Shown: positions 1 through 8,306, numbered from the stretch's first letter. The stretch: DNA of 64,000 nucleotides from Teichococcus aerophilus (GCF_014490485.1 NZ_JACTVA010000003.1:62001-126000), one strand, 5' to 3'. Numbers and translations: made by a program. The notes: generated by a model from the letters alone, not told the origin.

Positions 1-468
1 AATTTCGGCCTGTCCTCGGCGCTGATGTCCGGGCAGGTGGACGCCATCCTGGGCGGCTTCCGCAACTTCGAGCTGCACCAGCTGGACATCGAGGGCCGCC
101 CCGGCCGCGCCTTCTTCCCCGAGCAGCACGGCATGCCGATCTATGACGAGCTGATCTACGTCGCCCACAAGGACCGTGGCCGTGACCCGGCGCTGCGCCG
201 CTTCATGGACGCGGTGGAGGCAGCAACCACCTTCCTGGTCAACAACCACGAGGAAAGCTGGAAGATGTTCATTGCCGGCCCGCGCCGGGAACTGGACAAC
301 GAGCTGAACCGCCGCGCCTTCGCGGACACCATCAACCGCTTCTCGCTCGCCCCCGCCGCACTGGACCGCAACCGCTACGAGCGGTTTGCCCGCTTCATGC
401 ACGAGAAGAAGATGATCAGCCGGGTGCCGGCGCTGGAGAGCTATGCGGTGGAATTGCCGGTGGCTTGA
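1..468 (+). CDS. ABC transporter substrate-binding protein, NMT1/THI5-like (C-terminal part)
   Basis: The open frame runs in from before the window, so only the last 155 residues are visible. The fragment resembles the C-terminal lobe of NMT1/THI5-like periplasmic binding proteins, the family that carries pyrimidine precursors, nitrate or sulfonates to ABC importers. Visible features are the DAILGG stretch, the YDELIYVAHK segment and a run of conserved Trp, Asn and Arg residues near NNHEESW. The true ligand cannot be read from this fragment. It ends at a TGA followed at once by a hairpin terminator, so it is the last gene of its transcript. Any permease or ATPase partners would lie upstream, outside the window. 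Confidence 0.7.
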   Translation, partial: NFGLSSALMSGQVDAILGGFRNFELHQLDIEGRPGRAFFPEQHGMPIYDELIYVAHKDRGRDPALRRFMDAVEAATTFLVNNHEESWKMFIAGPRRELDNELNRRAFADTINRFSLAPAALDRNRYERFARFMHEKKMISRVPALESYAVELPVA

Positions 469-497
469 AGGCTGGGGGGAATGAATTCCCCCAGCCT
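469..497 (+). terminator. Intrinsic terminator of the substrate-binding protein gene
   Basis: AGGCTGGGGGGAAT pairs with ATTCCCCCAGCCT across a two-base centre, with one bulged G. It begins right after the stop codon, and a pyrimidine-rich stretch (CCCCTTCTCTTCTT) follows. Confidence 0.75.
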
Positions 498-512
498 CCC
501 CTTCTCTTCTTA

Positions 513-630
513 GCGGTATTTTTGATGGATCTTTGGAGGGGTTGTCGCTTTGCGCGGCTGGGCCGCGCCGAGGATCCATAATCCCCGGCGACTGTGGGTT
601 TCGCCCATGAGGTCCATTTTATAATACCGC
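513..630. repeat. 118-bp structured element with inverted ends (MITE- or REP-like candidate)
   Basis: The ends are inverted copies: GCGGTATT at 513-520 against AATACCGC at 623-630. They extend inward as imperfect repeats that include ATGGATC against GGTCCAT. A perfect 7-bp hairpin (GCGCGGC, loop TGG, GCCGCGC) sits near the middle at 552-568. There is no open frame of note. It lies between two convergent genes, a typical place for small palindromic or non-autonomous repeats. Only one copy was seen in this window, so mobility is a guess. Confidence 0.4.
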
Positions 631-678
631 CGCCATCATAGGGGTCCGGGGGAGAACTCCTCCCACCCCCGCCTCGCC

Positions 679-1602
679 TCAACTCCGCTGCGGCATCGCC
701 TCCGGCACCACCGTCGCCACCAGGGTCTGGTCCAGGGCCTCGTAGGCGCTGTAGTCGATGGTCTTGTACAGCTCGGCGCGCGTCTGCATCCGGTCGATCA
801 TCTTGTGCGTGCCGCCGTCGCGGTTGATGGCGGCGTACAGGTCCTCCATCCCCTTGGCCGCGACGCGCAGGTGGCTGACGGGCCAGATCACCATGGCGTA
901 ACCCATCTCCTGGAATTCCTCCGCGGTGAAGAAGGGCGTGCGGCCGAACTCGGTCATGTTGGCCAGCAGCTTCACGCCCGGCATGCGGGCGGCGAATTCC
1001 TGGAACATCTCCCGCGTCGTCAGCGCCTCGGGGAAGATCGCATCGGCCCCGGCCTCCAGGTACAGCTTCGCGCGCGCCACGGCGCCGTCGATGCCCTCGC
1101 TCGCCGCCGCATCGGTGCGGGCGATCAGATAGAGGTGCCGCCGTGCCTTGCGGGCGGCTGCCACCTTGGCGGCCATGTCCCGCGCATCGGCCAGCTTCTT
1201 GTCGTTCAGGTGGCCGCACTTCTTCGGCAGCAGCTGGTCTTCCAGGTGCACCGCGCCGGCCCCGGCCTCCTCGAAGGCGCGGACCATGTGCATGACGTTC
1301 AGTGCCTCGCCATACCCGGTATCACCATCCACCAGGGCCGGCAGGCCGCCGGCGCGGGCCACCTGGCGCACATGCCAGGCGACGTCATCGACCGTGATCA
1401 TGCCGAGGTCGGGCAACCCCATGGTGGCGGACATGGCGGCGCCGGACATGTACAGCGCCTCGAACCCCGCCTTCTTCGCCAGCAGCGCCGCGATGCCGAG
1501 ATGCGCGCCGGGGATGCGCAGGATCTCCGGCCGTTCCAGCAGGGCGCGGAAGCGCTGCCCGGCAGGGGCATCTGGCAGATCGTCGGCAACCACATAGGGC
1601 AT
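679..1602 (-). CDS. prpB: Isocitrate lyase/PEP mutase family protein, probable methylisocitrate lyase
   Basis: At 307 residues this matches the usual length of 2-methylisocitrate lyase, which splits methylisocitrate into pyruvate and succinate in the methylcitrate route of propionate breakdown. Visible hallmarks are the DGDTGYG metal-binding segment (residues 92-98), the HLEDQ strand (119-123) and the catalytic-loop motif KKCGH with Cys129. The related oxaloacetate decarboxylase and PEP mutase branches usually lack this cysteine motif, which favours a lyase. No prpC or prpD is nearby. The gene is monocistronic and diverges from the cox-like operon. A true isocitrate lyase is less likely because those are far longer. 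Confidence 0.82.
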   Translation of the reverse strand: MPYVVADDLPDAPAGQRFRALLERPEILRIPGAHLGIAALLAKKAGFEALYMSGAAMSATMGLPDLGMITVDDVAWHVRQVARAGGLPALVDGDTGYGEALNVMHMVRAFEEAGAGAVHLEDQLLPKKCGHLNDKKLADARDMAAKVAAARKARRHLYLIARTDAAASEGIDGAVARAKLYLEAGADAIFPEALTTREMFQEFAARMPGVKLLANMTEFGRTPFFTAEEFQEMGYAMVIWPVSHLRVAAKGMEDLYAAINRDGGTHKMIDRMQTRAELYKTIDYSAYEALDQTLVATVVPEAMPQRS

Positions 1603-1752
1603 TGTGTTCTTCCCATCCTGGACGCGCCGAGCCTAGCACCCGCGTGGCCGATACGACCACCGGTGCGCCGCACCCTTCCCCATCCGGCGTTCCAGCCCTA
1701 GCTTTAGGAATACCTGCCAAGCCCACCCCTGAGCCTTCCTGGGAGATACGTG

Positions 1753-2535
1753 ATGGAAATGACCGGCGAACGGCGCATCGAGGCGCCGCGTGACATCGTG
1801 TGGCAGGGCCTGAACGACCCGGAGATCCTGCGCGAATCCATTCCCGGCTGCGAGTCAGTGGACCGCACCGGGCCCGATTCCTTCCAGGCCCGCGTCGCCG
1901 TGAAGCTCGGCCCGATGGGCGCCAAGTTCAGCGGCAAGGTGCAGCTGACGAACATCAACCCGCCCGCCTCCTACACCATTGGCGGTGAGGGCAATGGCGG
2001 CGCCATGGGCTTCGCCAAGGGCGGCGCCGACGTGGCATTGGAAGAGATCTCGCCCACCGAGACGCTGCTGAAATACGCGGTAAAGGCCCAGGTCGGCGGC
2101 AAGATGGCCCAGCTCGGCGCCCGGCTGATCGACAGCACTGCCAAGCAGATGGCCGACCAATTCTTCGACCGCTTCGCCGCCCGGGTGTCCGAGACGCGGC
2201 CGACGCATGAGGCGGAGCTGCCGCCGGGTGTCGAGCCGACCCCGGCCCCCGGCACCGAAGTGGGCGACGCCCCGGCCGAGTCCCGGCTGGCTGCCGCCAC
2301 CATGGTTGCGGCGCCGCGGCTGGCCGACCCGGTCGCCGGTGCCACCGGCCCGCTGCAGCCGGGCACGCCCACCTCGGACAAGCCGCAGGCGCCAGCGCGC
2401 CGCCCCGCCAGTGCCCCGGCCTCGATCTCGCTGCTGTCGTTGATCCCGGGCGAGATCATGGGTCTGCCGCTCACCTTCTGGGGCGGCTCCTTCCTCTGGC
2501 TGATCCTGCTGGTGGTGCTGTTCCTGTATGGCTGA
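1753..2535 (+). CDS. coxG: CoxG-like SRPBCC protein with C-terminal membrane anchor
   Basis: This 260-residue protein begins with a START/SRPBCC domain of the CO dehydrogenase subunit G type. The segment EAPRDIVWQGLNDPEILRES and the later KFSGKVQLTNINPP are typical. A Pro/Ala-rich linker follows, and a C-terminal hydrophobic helix (about residues 237-260) would tether it to the inner membrane. In Oligotropha, CoxG helps recruit CO dehydrogenase to the membrane. Here it opens an operon of maturation factors. A GTG lies directly before the chosen ATG; the ATG at 1753 has GGGAGA upstream. The 3' end overlaps the next gene by 8 bp, which suggests translational coupling. Confidence 0.88.
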   Translation: MEMTGERRIEAPRDIVWQGLNDPEILRESIPGCESVDRTGPDSFQARVAVKLGPMGAKFSGKVQLTNINPPASYTIGGEGNGGAMGFAKGGADVALEEISPTETLLKYAVKAQVGGKMAQLGARLIDSTAKQMADQFFDRFAARVSETRPTHEAELPPGVEPTPAPGTEVGDAPAESRLAAATMVAAPRLADPVAGATGPLQPGTPTSDKPQAPARRPASAPASISLLSLIPGEIMGLPLTFWGGSFLWLILLVVLFLYG

Positions 2536-3475
2536 CGCCAGCATCCAGGCGCCGGTCCCTGGCTTGGTCGAAGCCCCCGGCTCGGTCGAAGCCACCGAGC
2601 AATTGCTGGCCTCCGGCGGCTACGTCGCCGACCGGGCGCTGGCGACGACGGTGCACCTCGCCCTCACCATGGGCCGCCCGCTCTTCCTGGAAGGCGAGCC
2701 CGGCACCGGCAAGACCGAGATCGCCAAGGTCCTGGCGGCGGGGCTCGGCCGGCGGCTGGTGCGGCTGCAATGCTATGACGGCATGGACCTGGCCGGTGCC
2801 GCCTATGAGTGGAACCACGCCCGCCAGCTGATGGCCATCCGCCTGGCCGAGGCGTCCGGCGAGACCGACCGTGCGTCCCTGGAGGCCGGCATCTACGACC
2901 GCCGGTTCCTGCAGGAGCGGCCGTTGCTCTCCGCCCTCACCGGCACCCCCGCCGTCCTGCTGATCGACGAGCTGGACCGGGCAGACGAGCCGTTCGAGGC
3001 CTTCCTGCTGGAGATCCTGGCCGACTTCCAGCTCTCCATCCCCGAGCTCGGCACCATCAAGGCGGAGATTCCGCCGATCGTCGTACTGACCAGCAACCGG
3101 ACGCGGGAGGTGCACGACGCCATCCGCCGCCGCTGCCTGTACCACTGGGTGGATTACCCCGACGCCTTGCGGGAACGCGCCATCCTGGACCGGCGGGCCC
3201 CGGGCCTCCCGGCCAAGCTCTCCGCCCAGGTGGTCGATTTCGTCCAAAGGGTGCGGCAGGGCGACTTCTTCAAGTATCCCGGTGTGGCCGAGACCATCGA
3301 CTGGGCGGCGGCACTCTCTGCCCTCGACGCCAGGGAACTGGAGACGGGGCTGGTGGATGACACACTGGGCGTGCTGCTGAAGTATCAGGACGATATCGCC
3401 AAGCTGCGCGGTGCCGAGGCCGCCAGGTTGCTGGAGGCCGTGAAGGCACCGCCGATCGTGCCGGTGCCCTTCTGA
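2528..3475 (+). CDS. coxD: MoxR-family AAA+ ATPase (CoxD-like)
   Basis: A 315-residue AAA+ ATPase of the MoxR group. The Walker A motif GEPGTGKT is at residues 56-63. A Walker B segment, VLLIDELDRAD, is followed by the sensor-like TSNRTRE. MoxR ATPases act with von Willebrand A partner proteins to remodel or load cofactors into large enzymes. CoxD does this for the Cu-S-Mo centre of CO dehydrogenase. The next gene is exactly such a VWA protein, starting 2 bp after this stop. Its own start lies inside the preceding coxG. The family call is secure; the exact client enzyme is inferred from operon context only. Confidence 0.9.
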   Translation: MADASIQAPVPGLVEAPGSVEATEQLLASGGYVADRALATTVHLALTMGRPLFLEGEPGTGKTEIAKVLAAGLGRRLVRLQCYDGMDLAGAAYEWNHARQLMAIRLAEASGETDRASLEAGIYDRRFLQERPLLSALTGTPAVLLIDELDRADEPFEAFLLEILADFQLSIPELGTIKAEIPPIVVLTSNRTREVHDAIRRRCLYHWVDYPDALRERAILDRRAPGLPAKLSAQVVDFVQRVRQGDFFKYPGVAETIDWAAALSALDARELETGLVDDTLGVLLKYQDDIAKLRGAEAARLLEAVKAPPIVPVPF

Positions 3476-3477
3476 GC

Positions 3478-4644
3478 ATGGAGAACGGTGGCGCCTTCGC
3501 CGCCAATCTGCTCGGCTTCGGGCGGATGCTGCGGCGGGCCGGGCTCCCCCTCGGCCCCGGGGAGATGCTGGCCGGTGCCGAGGCGCTGACCCGCATCGAC
3601 CTGGGCGACCGCCGGCAGGCCGAGGCCGCCCTGCGCGCCACCCTGGTGCACAGGCGCGAGCATTTCGAGATCTTTGACCAAGCGTTCGCGCTGTTCTGGC
3701 GGGACCGTTCCGTTCCCACGGAGACTATGGAAGGCGACCTAGGGGATACCGCCGCTCCTGCCGCCCGGCGTGTCTCCGAAGCCGCCGGCGCCAATGCCAC
3801 CTCTGCCCCGCCGCAGACCGAACGTCGCGTCGACGCCGCCCTGACCGTCAGCACCGGCGAGCAACTGCGCAAGATGGATTTCGAGGCGATGGGGGCCGAG
3901 GAGATCGCCGCCGCCAAACGCGAGATCCGCCGGCTGACCCTGCCGCTGGACGCTCGCCCTACCCGCCGCTTCCGCCCGGATGCGTTGGGCCGCCGCACCG
4001 ACCTGCGCGCCACCTTGAAGCAGAGCCTGCGCCAGGGTGGCGAGGTGCTGGAAATCCGCCACGCGTCCCGCGTCAGCCGCCCGCCACCGCTGGTGGCAAT
4101 CTGCGACATCTCGGGAAGCATGGCCCGTTACGCACAGATTCTACTGCATTTCCTGCATGCCGTGACGAATGACCGGGACCGCGTCTCCACCTTCCTGTTC
4201 GGCACGCGGCTGACCAACATCACGCGGCAATTGCGCCACCGGGATGCCGAGGTGGCCTTCCAGATGGTCAGCCACATCGTGCCCGACTGGTCCGGCGGCA
4301 CCCGCATCGGCGAGGCGCTGGACCATTTCAACCGGGACTGGTCCCGCCGCGTGCTGGGCCAGGGCGCGGTGGTGCTGCTGATCACCGATGGGCTGGAACG
4401 GGGCGGCGCGGATGAGCTGGCACGGCTGGCGGCGGCCACGGACCGGCTGCGCCATTCCTGCCGGCGGCTGATCTGGCTGAACCCGCTCTTGCGCTACGCC
4501 GGCTTCCAACCGAAATCCCAAGGCATTCGGACGATGCTCCCCCTGGTTCATGAGCACCGCCCCGTCCACAACATCGAGAGCCTGCGGTCGCTGGTGGAGA
4601 CACTCTCGGCCCCCCAGGCGCGTGGGAGAGCGTCCCGTGAGTGA
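3478..4644 (+). CDS. coxE: VWA domain-containing protein, CoxE-like
   Basis: A 388-residue protein of the CoxE/VWA_CoxE family. The C-terminal half is a von Willebrand A domain whose metal-adhesion motif DISGS is at residues 210-214. Later conserved pieces are GGTRIGEALDHFN and LLITDGLERG. The N-terminal half carries an Ala-rich low-complexity stretch (about 90-120) and an R/K-rich region before the VWA domain. CoxE works with the MoxR ATPase CoxD in assembling the active site of molybdenum-containing CO dehydrogenases. The gene starts 2 bp after the ATPase and overlaps the next gene by 8 bp, so the pair is very likely made together. Confidence 0.9.
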   Translation: MENGGAFAANLLGFGRMLRRAGLPLGPGEMLAGAEALTRIDLGDRRQAEAALRATLVHRREHFEIFDQAFALFWRDRSVPTETMEGDLGDTAAPAARRVSEAAGANATSAPPQTERRVDAALTVSTGEQLRKMDFEAMGAEEIAAAKREIRRLTLPLDARPTRRFRPDALGRRTDLRATLKQSLRQGGEVLEIRHASRVSRPPPLVAICDISGSMARYAQILLHFLHAVTNDRDRVSTFLFGTRLTNITRQLRHRDAEVAFQMVSHIVPDWSGGTRIGEALDHFNRDWSRRVLGQGAVVLLITDGLERGGADELARLAAATDRLRHSCRRLIWLNPLLRYAGFQPKSQGIRTMLPLVHEHRPVHNIESLRSLVETLSAPQARGRASRE

Positions 4645-4957
4645 TCAGGAAGACATCCTGGCGACCGCCGCCGGCTGGCTGGCCGAAGGCGAGACCGTGG
4701 CCTTGGCGACCGTGGTGGAAACCTGGGGCAGTTCGCCCCGCCCTGCCGGCTCCCGCCTGGCGGTGACGGCTTCCGGCCGCATGGCTGGTAGCGTCTCTGG
4801 CGGCTGCATCGAAGGCGCGGTGGCCGACGTGGCGAAGCAGACCATGGCCAGCGGCACGCCCCAGCTGCTGGATTTCGGCGTCAGTGACGAGCGGGCCTGG
4901 GAAGTCGGCCTGGCCTGCGGCGGCAAGTTGAAAGTGTTCGTGGAGAAGGTGGCGTGA
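4637..4957 (+). CDS. XdhC/CoxI family protein, N-terminal domain only
   Basis: The likely start is the GTG at 4637, overlapping the end of coxE, giving 106 residues. The sequence carries the XdhC_CoxI signature: ATVVETWGSSPRPAGSRL near the start and SVSGGCIEGAV in the middle. XdhC-type proteins bind molybdenum cofactor and help insert or sulfurate it in xanthine-dehydrogenase-like enzymes. In single-chain XdhC this domain is followed by a Rossmann domain, which here is a separate gene overlapping by GTGA. An upstream in-frame ATG at 4550 would lengthen the protein with residues encoded antiphase inside coxE; that is unlikely. Confidence 0.85.
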   Translation: MSDQEDILATAAGWLAEGETVALATVVETWGSSPRPAGSRLAVTASGRMAGSVSGGCIEGAVADVAKQTMASGTPQLLDFGVSDERAWEVGLACGGKLKVFVEKVA

Positions 4958-5691
4958 AGGCCTCCTTCCTTACCCGCATCCAGGCGGCGCAGGCGGCGGC
5001 GAAGCCCGTTGCCATCCTGACCCGCATGACCGACGGTGCCCAGTTGCTCTACCCCGAGGACGACGCCCCCGCCGCGCTGGCCGACGCCGCCCGCACCGCG
5101 CTGGACGCCGACAAGGCGGCCAACGTGACGGCCGAGGGCGCCGAATGGTTCATCCAGCCGCAGAACCCGCCGTTGCGGCTGATCGTGGTCGGCGCCGTGC
5201 ATGTGGCACAGGCGCTGGTGCCCATGGCGGTGGGGCTGGGCTTCGCCGTGACCGTGGTGGACCCGCGCCGCGCCTTCGCCACCGAGGAACGCTTCAGCGG
5301 CGCCGTCACCTTGAACGGCGACTGGCCGGATGAGGCGATGGTGGCGCTGGCGCCGGATACCCGCACCGCAGTCGTTACCCTGACCCATGACCCCAAGCTG
5401 GACGACCCGGCGCTGGAAGAGGCGCTGAAAAGCCAGGCCTTCTATATCGGCGCCCTGGGCAGCCGCCGCACCCATGCCAAGCGGGTGGCGCGGTTGCAGG
5501 AAGCCGGATTTGGCGAGGATGCGCTGGCGCGCATCGCTGCGCCGGTCGGGCTGGATATCGGGGCAGTGACGGCGCCGGAGATCGCGCTCTCCATCATGGC
5601 GCAGATCGTCGCCCGCCGTCGTGGCGCGGCACTGGGCGGTGGGGTTGTGGCGCAAGCGGGCAGCCGCGCCCCGGCGGCAGCTGGCGCATGA
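4954..5691 (+). CDS. XdhC-like protein, Rossmann-fold domain
   Basis: A 245-residue protein corresponding to the C-terminal Rossmann domain of the XdhC/CoxF family. The LRLIVVGAVHVAQALVP segment matches the nucleotide-binding loop region. The IGALGSRRTHAKR block and IAAPVGLDIGAVTAPEIALSI are the classic XdhC C-terminal signature. It begins at a GTG whose last two bases open the previous stop (GTGA overlap). Together with the preceding 106-residue protein it makes up one split XdhC, used to deliver or sulfurate molybdenum cofactor for a xanthine-dehydrogenase-type enzyme. The C-terminal tail after about residue 230 is low complexity. Confidence 0.88.
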   Translation: MKASFLTRIQAAQAAAKPVAILTRMTDGAQLLYPEDDAPAALADAARTALDADKAANVTAEGAEWFIQPQNPPLRLIVVGAVHVAQALVPMAVGLGFAVTVVDPRRAFATEERFSGAVTLNGDWPDEAMVALAPDTRTAVVTLTHDPKLDDPALEEALKSQAFYIGALGSRRTHAKRVARLQEAGFGEDALARIAAPVGLDIGAVTAPEIALSIMAQIVARRRGAALGGGVVAQAGSRAPAAAGA

Positions 5692-7340
5692 TCTTCGGCC
5701 CGACCCCGATCGGCGAGGCGTCCGGCACCATTCTCGCCCATACCGTGCGGCTGGAAGGCCGCGTGCTGAAGAAGGGTACGCTGCTGGACGATGCCTCGGT
5801 CGCCGCGCTGCGCGAGGGCGGGCACCGGGAGGTCATCGCCGCCCGGTTGGAAGAAGGCGACGTCACCGAGAACGAGGCGGCCCACCGCATCGGCGAGGCT
5901 TTGCTCGGCCCGCACCTCCTCCGTACCCGCGCGGCCACCGGCCGGGTCAACCTGCAGGCCGAGACCGCCGGGCTGCTGATGGTGAATGCCGCCATGGTGG
6001 ACCGGCTGAATGAGCTGGACGAAAGCCTGACCCTCGCCACCCTGCCGAACTTCACTCCCGTCTCGGCGCGGGAGATGCTGGCGACGGTGAAGGTCATTCC
6101 CTTTGCTATGTCCGGTGAGATGCTGGGCGTGGCGGAATCAGTGGCGCGCAGCGGCCTGCTGGCGGTGCACCCGTTCCGCCCCTTGCAGGTCGGCCTGGTG
6201 CTGACGGAACTGCCCGGCCTGAAGGAAAGCATCATGGAGGGCGCGGTGGAGGCCACCGGCGCCCGCGTTGCCGGCCTGACCGGCACCCTGCTGCCGCCTG
6301 AGCGCTGTGCGCATGAGGAGGAAGCGATTGCCGCCGCCCTGGCGCGGCTGCGCCAGGCGGGAGCGCAGATCCTGCTGATCGCCGGCGCCTCGGCTGTGGT
6401 GGACCGGCGGGATGCCGGGCCGGCCGCCATCATCCGTGCCGGCGGGCGGATCGAGCATTTCGGCATGCCGGTGGACCCCGGCAACCTGATCTGCCTGGGC
6501 GAGATCGACGGTGTCCCGGCCCTGGTGCTGCCTGGATGCGCCCGCAGCCCCAAGCTGAATGGCTTCGACTGGGTGTTGCAGCGGCTGTTCGCCGGGCTGT
6601 CGGTCAAGGCGCGGGACGTGATGCGCATGGGCGTCGGCGGCCTGTTGAAGGAAATAGAAAGCCGGCCGCTGCCGCGGGAGAAGGCGGCCAGGGCGCATAC
6701 CGGCGCCGCCGCCCCGCGCCGTGCCCGGCCGTTGGCCGCCCTGGTCCTGGCCGCCGGGCAATCCAGCCGCATGGCGCCGCTGAACAAGCTGCTGGTGCAG
6801 GGGCAGGACGGACGGCCGATGGTGGCCCGGGTGGTGGATAACGTCATCGCCTCCGGCATCGGGCCGGTCATCGTCGTCACCGGCCATGCGCGGGCGGAGG
6901 TGGAGGCGGCCCTGGCGGGGCGGGATGTCCGCTTCGTCACCGCCGAGGATTATGCCGAGGGCCTCTCGGCGTCCCTCAAGGCCGGGCTGTCGGCGCTGCC
7001 GCCGCAGGTGGAAGGCGTGCTGATCTGCCTGGGCGACATGCCGCTGGTCACCCCCACCGCCATCGGCCGCCTGCTGGCGGCCTTCGACCCGGAGGAAGGC
7101 CGCGCCATCGTTATGCCGACCCATGGCGGCCAGCAGGGCAACCCGGTGCTGTGGGCCCGCGAGTTCATCCCGGAGATGATGGCGTTGACCGGCGATGCCG
7201 GCGCCCGCCGCCTGATCCGCCGGCATGCCGAGCGCGTGGCCGAGGTGGAGATGCCGGACGACGCCGTGCTGCGCGACTTCGATACGCCGGAGGCGCTGAA
7301 CGCCGCGCCGCTGCTGACCCAGCCCATTCCGGCCCGATGA
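5688..7340 (+). CDS. Molybdopterin-binding / MocA-like nucleotidyltransferase fusion
   Basis: A 550-residue two-domain protein. Residues 1 to about 340 form a MoeA/MoaB-like molybdopterin-binding region (for example GARVAGLTGTLLPPERCA and the VPALVLPGCARSPKLNGFD end). From about 348 a MobA/MocA-type NTP-transferase domain begins, with the nucleotide-binding signature LAAGQSSRM at 354-362 followed by NKLL. MocA makes the cytosine dinucleotide form of molybdenum cofactor, the form used by CO dehydrogenase and many xanthine-dehydrogenase relatives. The ATG overlaps the previous stop (ATGA). This fusion is recurrent in alphaproteobacterial cox-like clusters. The CTP preference is inferred, not visible. 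Confidence 0.87.
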   Translation: MIFGPTPIGEASGTILAHTVRLEGRVLKKGTLLDDASVAALREGGHREVIAARLEEGDVTENEAAHRIGEALLGPHLLRTRAATGRVNLQAETAGLLMVNAAMVDRLNELDESLTLATLPNFTPVSAREMLATVKVIPFAMSGEMLGVAESVARSGLLAVHPFRPLQVGLVLTELPGLKESIMEGAVEATGARVAGLTGTLLPPERCAHEEEAIAAALARLRQAGAQILLIAGASAVVDRRDAGPAAIIRAGGRIEHFGMPVDPGNLICLGEIDGVPALVLPGCARSPKLNGFDWVLQRLFAGLSVKARDVMRMGVGGLLKEIESRPLPREKAARAHTGAAAPRRARPLAALVLAAGQSSRMAPLNKLLVQGQDGRPMVARVVDNVIASGIGPVIVVTGHARAEVEAALAGRDVRFVTAEDYAEGLSASLKAGLSALPPQVEGVLICLGDMPLVTPTAIGRLLAAFDPEEGRAIVMPTHGGQQGNPVLWAREFIPEMMALTGDAGARRLIRRHAERVAEVEMPDDAVLRDFDTPEALNAAPLLTQPIPAR

Positions 7341-7828
7341 TCCTGATCGCCCTGGGCGCCAACCTGCCCGGCACTGACGGCAGCGCCCCCCGCGCGACCT
7401 GCGAGGAAGCGGCCGAGGCGCTGGGCCGGATACCCGGCCTGGCCCGCACCGCGCTCTCCCGCTGGTGGTCCACGGCGCCGGAGCCGCCGCTGCCGGGCTC
7501 GCCCTGGTACGTCAACGGCGTCGCCCGCTGCGAGGGCGATATCGGGCCGGAGGCGCTGCTGGCCGCGCTGCAACGGATCGAGGACGCGGCCGGCCGGGTG
7601 CGCCCCTACCCCAACGCGCCCCGAACCCTGGACCTGGACATCATCGCCATGGACGTGACGGTGCGGCAGGCGCCGGACCCAATCCTGCCCCACCCCCGCG
7701 CTCATCTGCGGCGATTCGTGTTGCAGCCGCTGGCGGAGGTAGCACCGGGCTGGCGGCATCCGGGACTCGGCAAAACTGTGGAAGAACTGCTGGCGGAACT
7801 GCCGGAAGCGGCCATGGAAGCGCTCTGA
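7337..7828 (+). CDS. folK: 2-amino-4-hydroxy-6-hydroxymethyldihydropteridine pyrophosphokinase
   Basis: HPPK transfers pyrophosphate from ATP to 6-hydroxymethyl-dihydropterin in folate synthesis. The 163-residue frame starts with MILIALGANLPG, the typical HPPK beginning. It contains the hallmark RTLDLDIIAMD with its Mg-binding aspartates, then LPHPRAHLRRFVLQPLAE. The ATG overlaps the stop of the molybdenum-cofactor fusion gene (ATGA), so folK is translationally coupled to the cox-like operon rather than sitting with folP or folB. A longer in-frame extension upstream is antiphase to the preceding gene and is not used here. Confidence 0.93.
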   Translation: MILIALGANLPGTDGSAPRATCEEAAEALGRIPGLARTALSRWWSTAPEPPLPGSPWYVNGVARCEGDIGPEALLAALQRIEDAAGRVRPYPNAPRTLDLDIIAMDVTVRQAPDPILPHPRAHLRRFVLQPLAEVAPGWRHPGLGKTVEELLAELPEAAMEAL

Positions 7829-7897
7829 GCTTGTGTTTCGGCCCCGCGATGGCTATCTGGGGGGTTCCGCTAAGATGATTGAGTTGGAGGCCTGCCC

Positions 7898-8290
7898 ATG
7901 GCCCGCGTAACCGTCGAAGATTGCATCCTGCAGGTTCCGAACCGCTTTGAGCTGGTTCTGCTGGCCGCTCAGCGCGCCCGCAACATCAGCCGTGGCGAGG
8001 AAATCACCCTCGACCGCGACAACGACAAGAACCCCGTCGTTGCCCTGCGCGAGATCGCCGACCAGACGGTGGAATTGCCCGCGTTGGAGCAGGACCTCAT
8101 CAAGTCCCTGCTGCGCGCGCCGGAGCCGGAGCCCGTCGAGGAAGAGGTGATCGACCTGATCGCCACCGACGAGAACATCTTCGGCGTGATGGACGTCAAC
8201 GACGAGCCGCTGCCGGATGTCGGCAGCGACGAAGGCGGTGACGACATCGAGGCGGCCATCGCCGCCGAGCTCGGCGGCGGGCGCCGCTGA
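7898..8290 (+). CDS. rpoZ: DNA-directed RNA polymerase omega subunit
   Basis: The 130-residue product starts [10 protein letters not shown] and continues with [17 protein letters not shown], the defining omega-subunit motif, then the ALREIADQ helix. Omega helps fold the beta-prime subunit and takes part in ppGpp response. The C-terminal tail is acidic, with many Glu and Asp, as in other alphaproteobacteria. A clear GGAGG lies 7 bases before the ATG. It sits directly upstream of the (p)ppGpp synthetase gene, the usual arrangement in this class. Confidence 0.96.
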   Translation: MARVTVEDCILQVPNRFELVLLAAQRARNISRGEEITLDRDNDKNPVVALREIADQTVELPALEQDLIKSLLRAPEPEPVEEEVIDLIATDENIFGVMDVNDEPLPDVGSDEGGDDIEAAIAAELGGGRR

Positions 8291-8306
8291 CGAACCGGGG
8301 GCGCAA

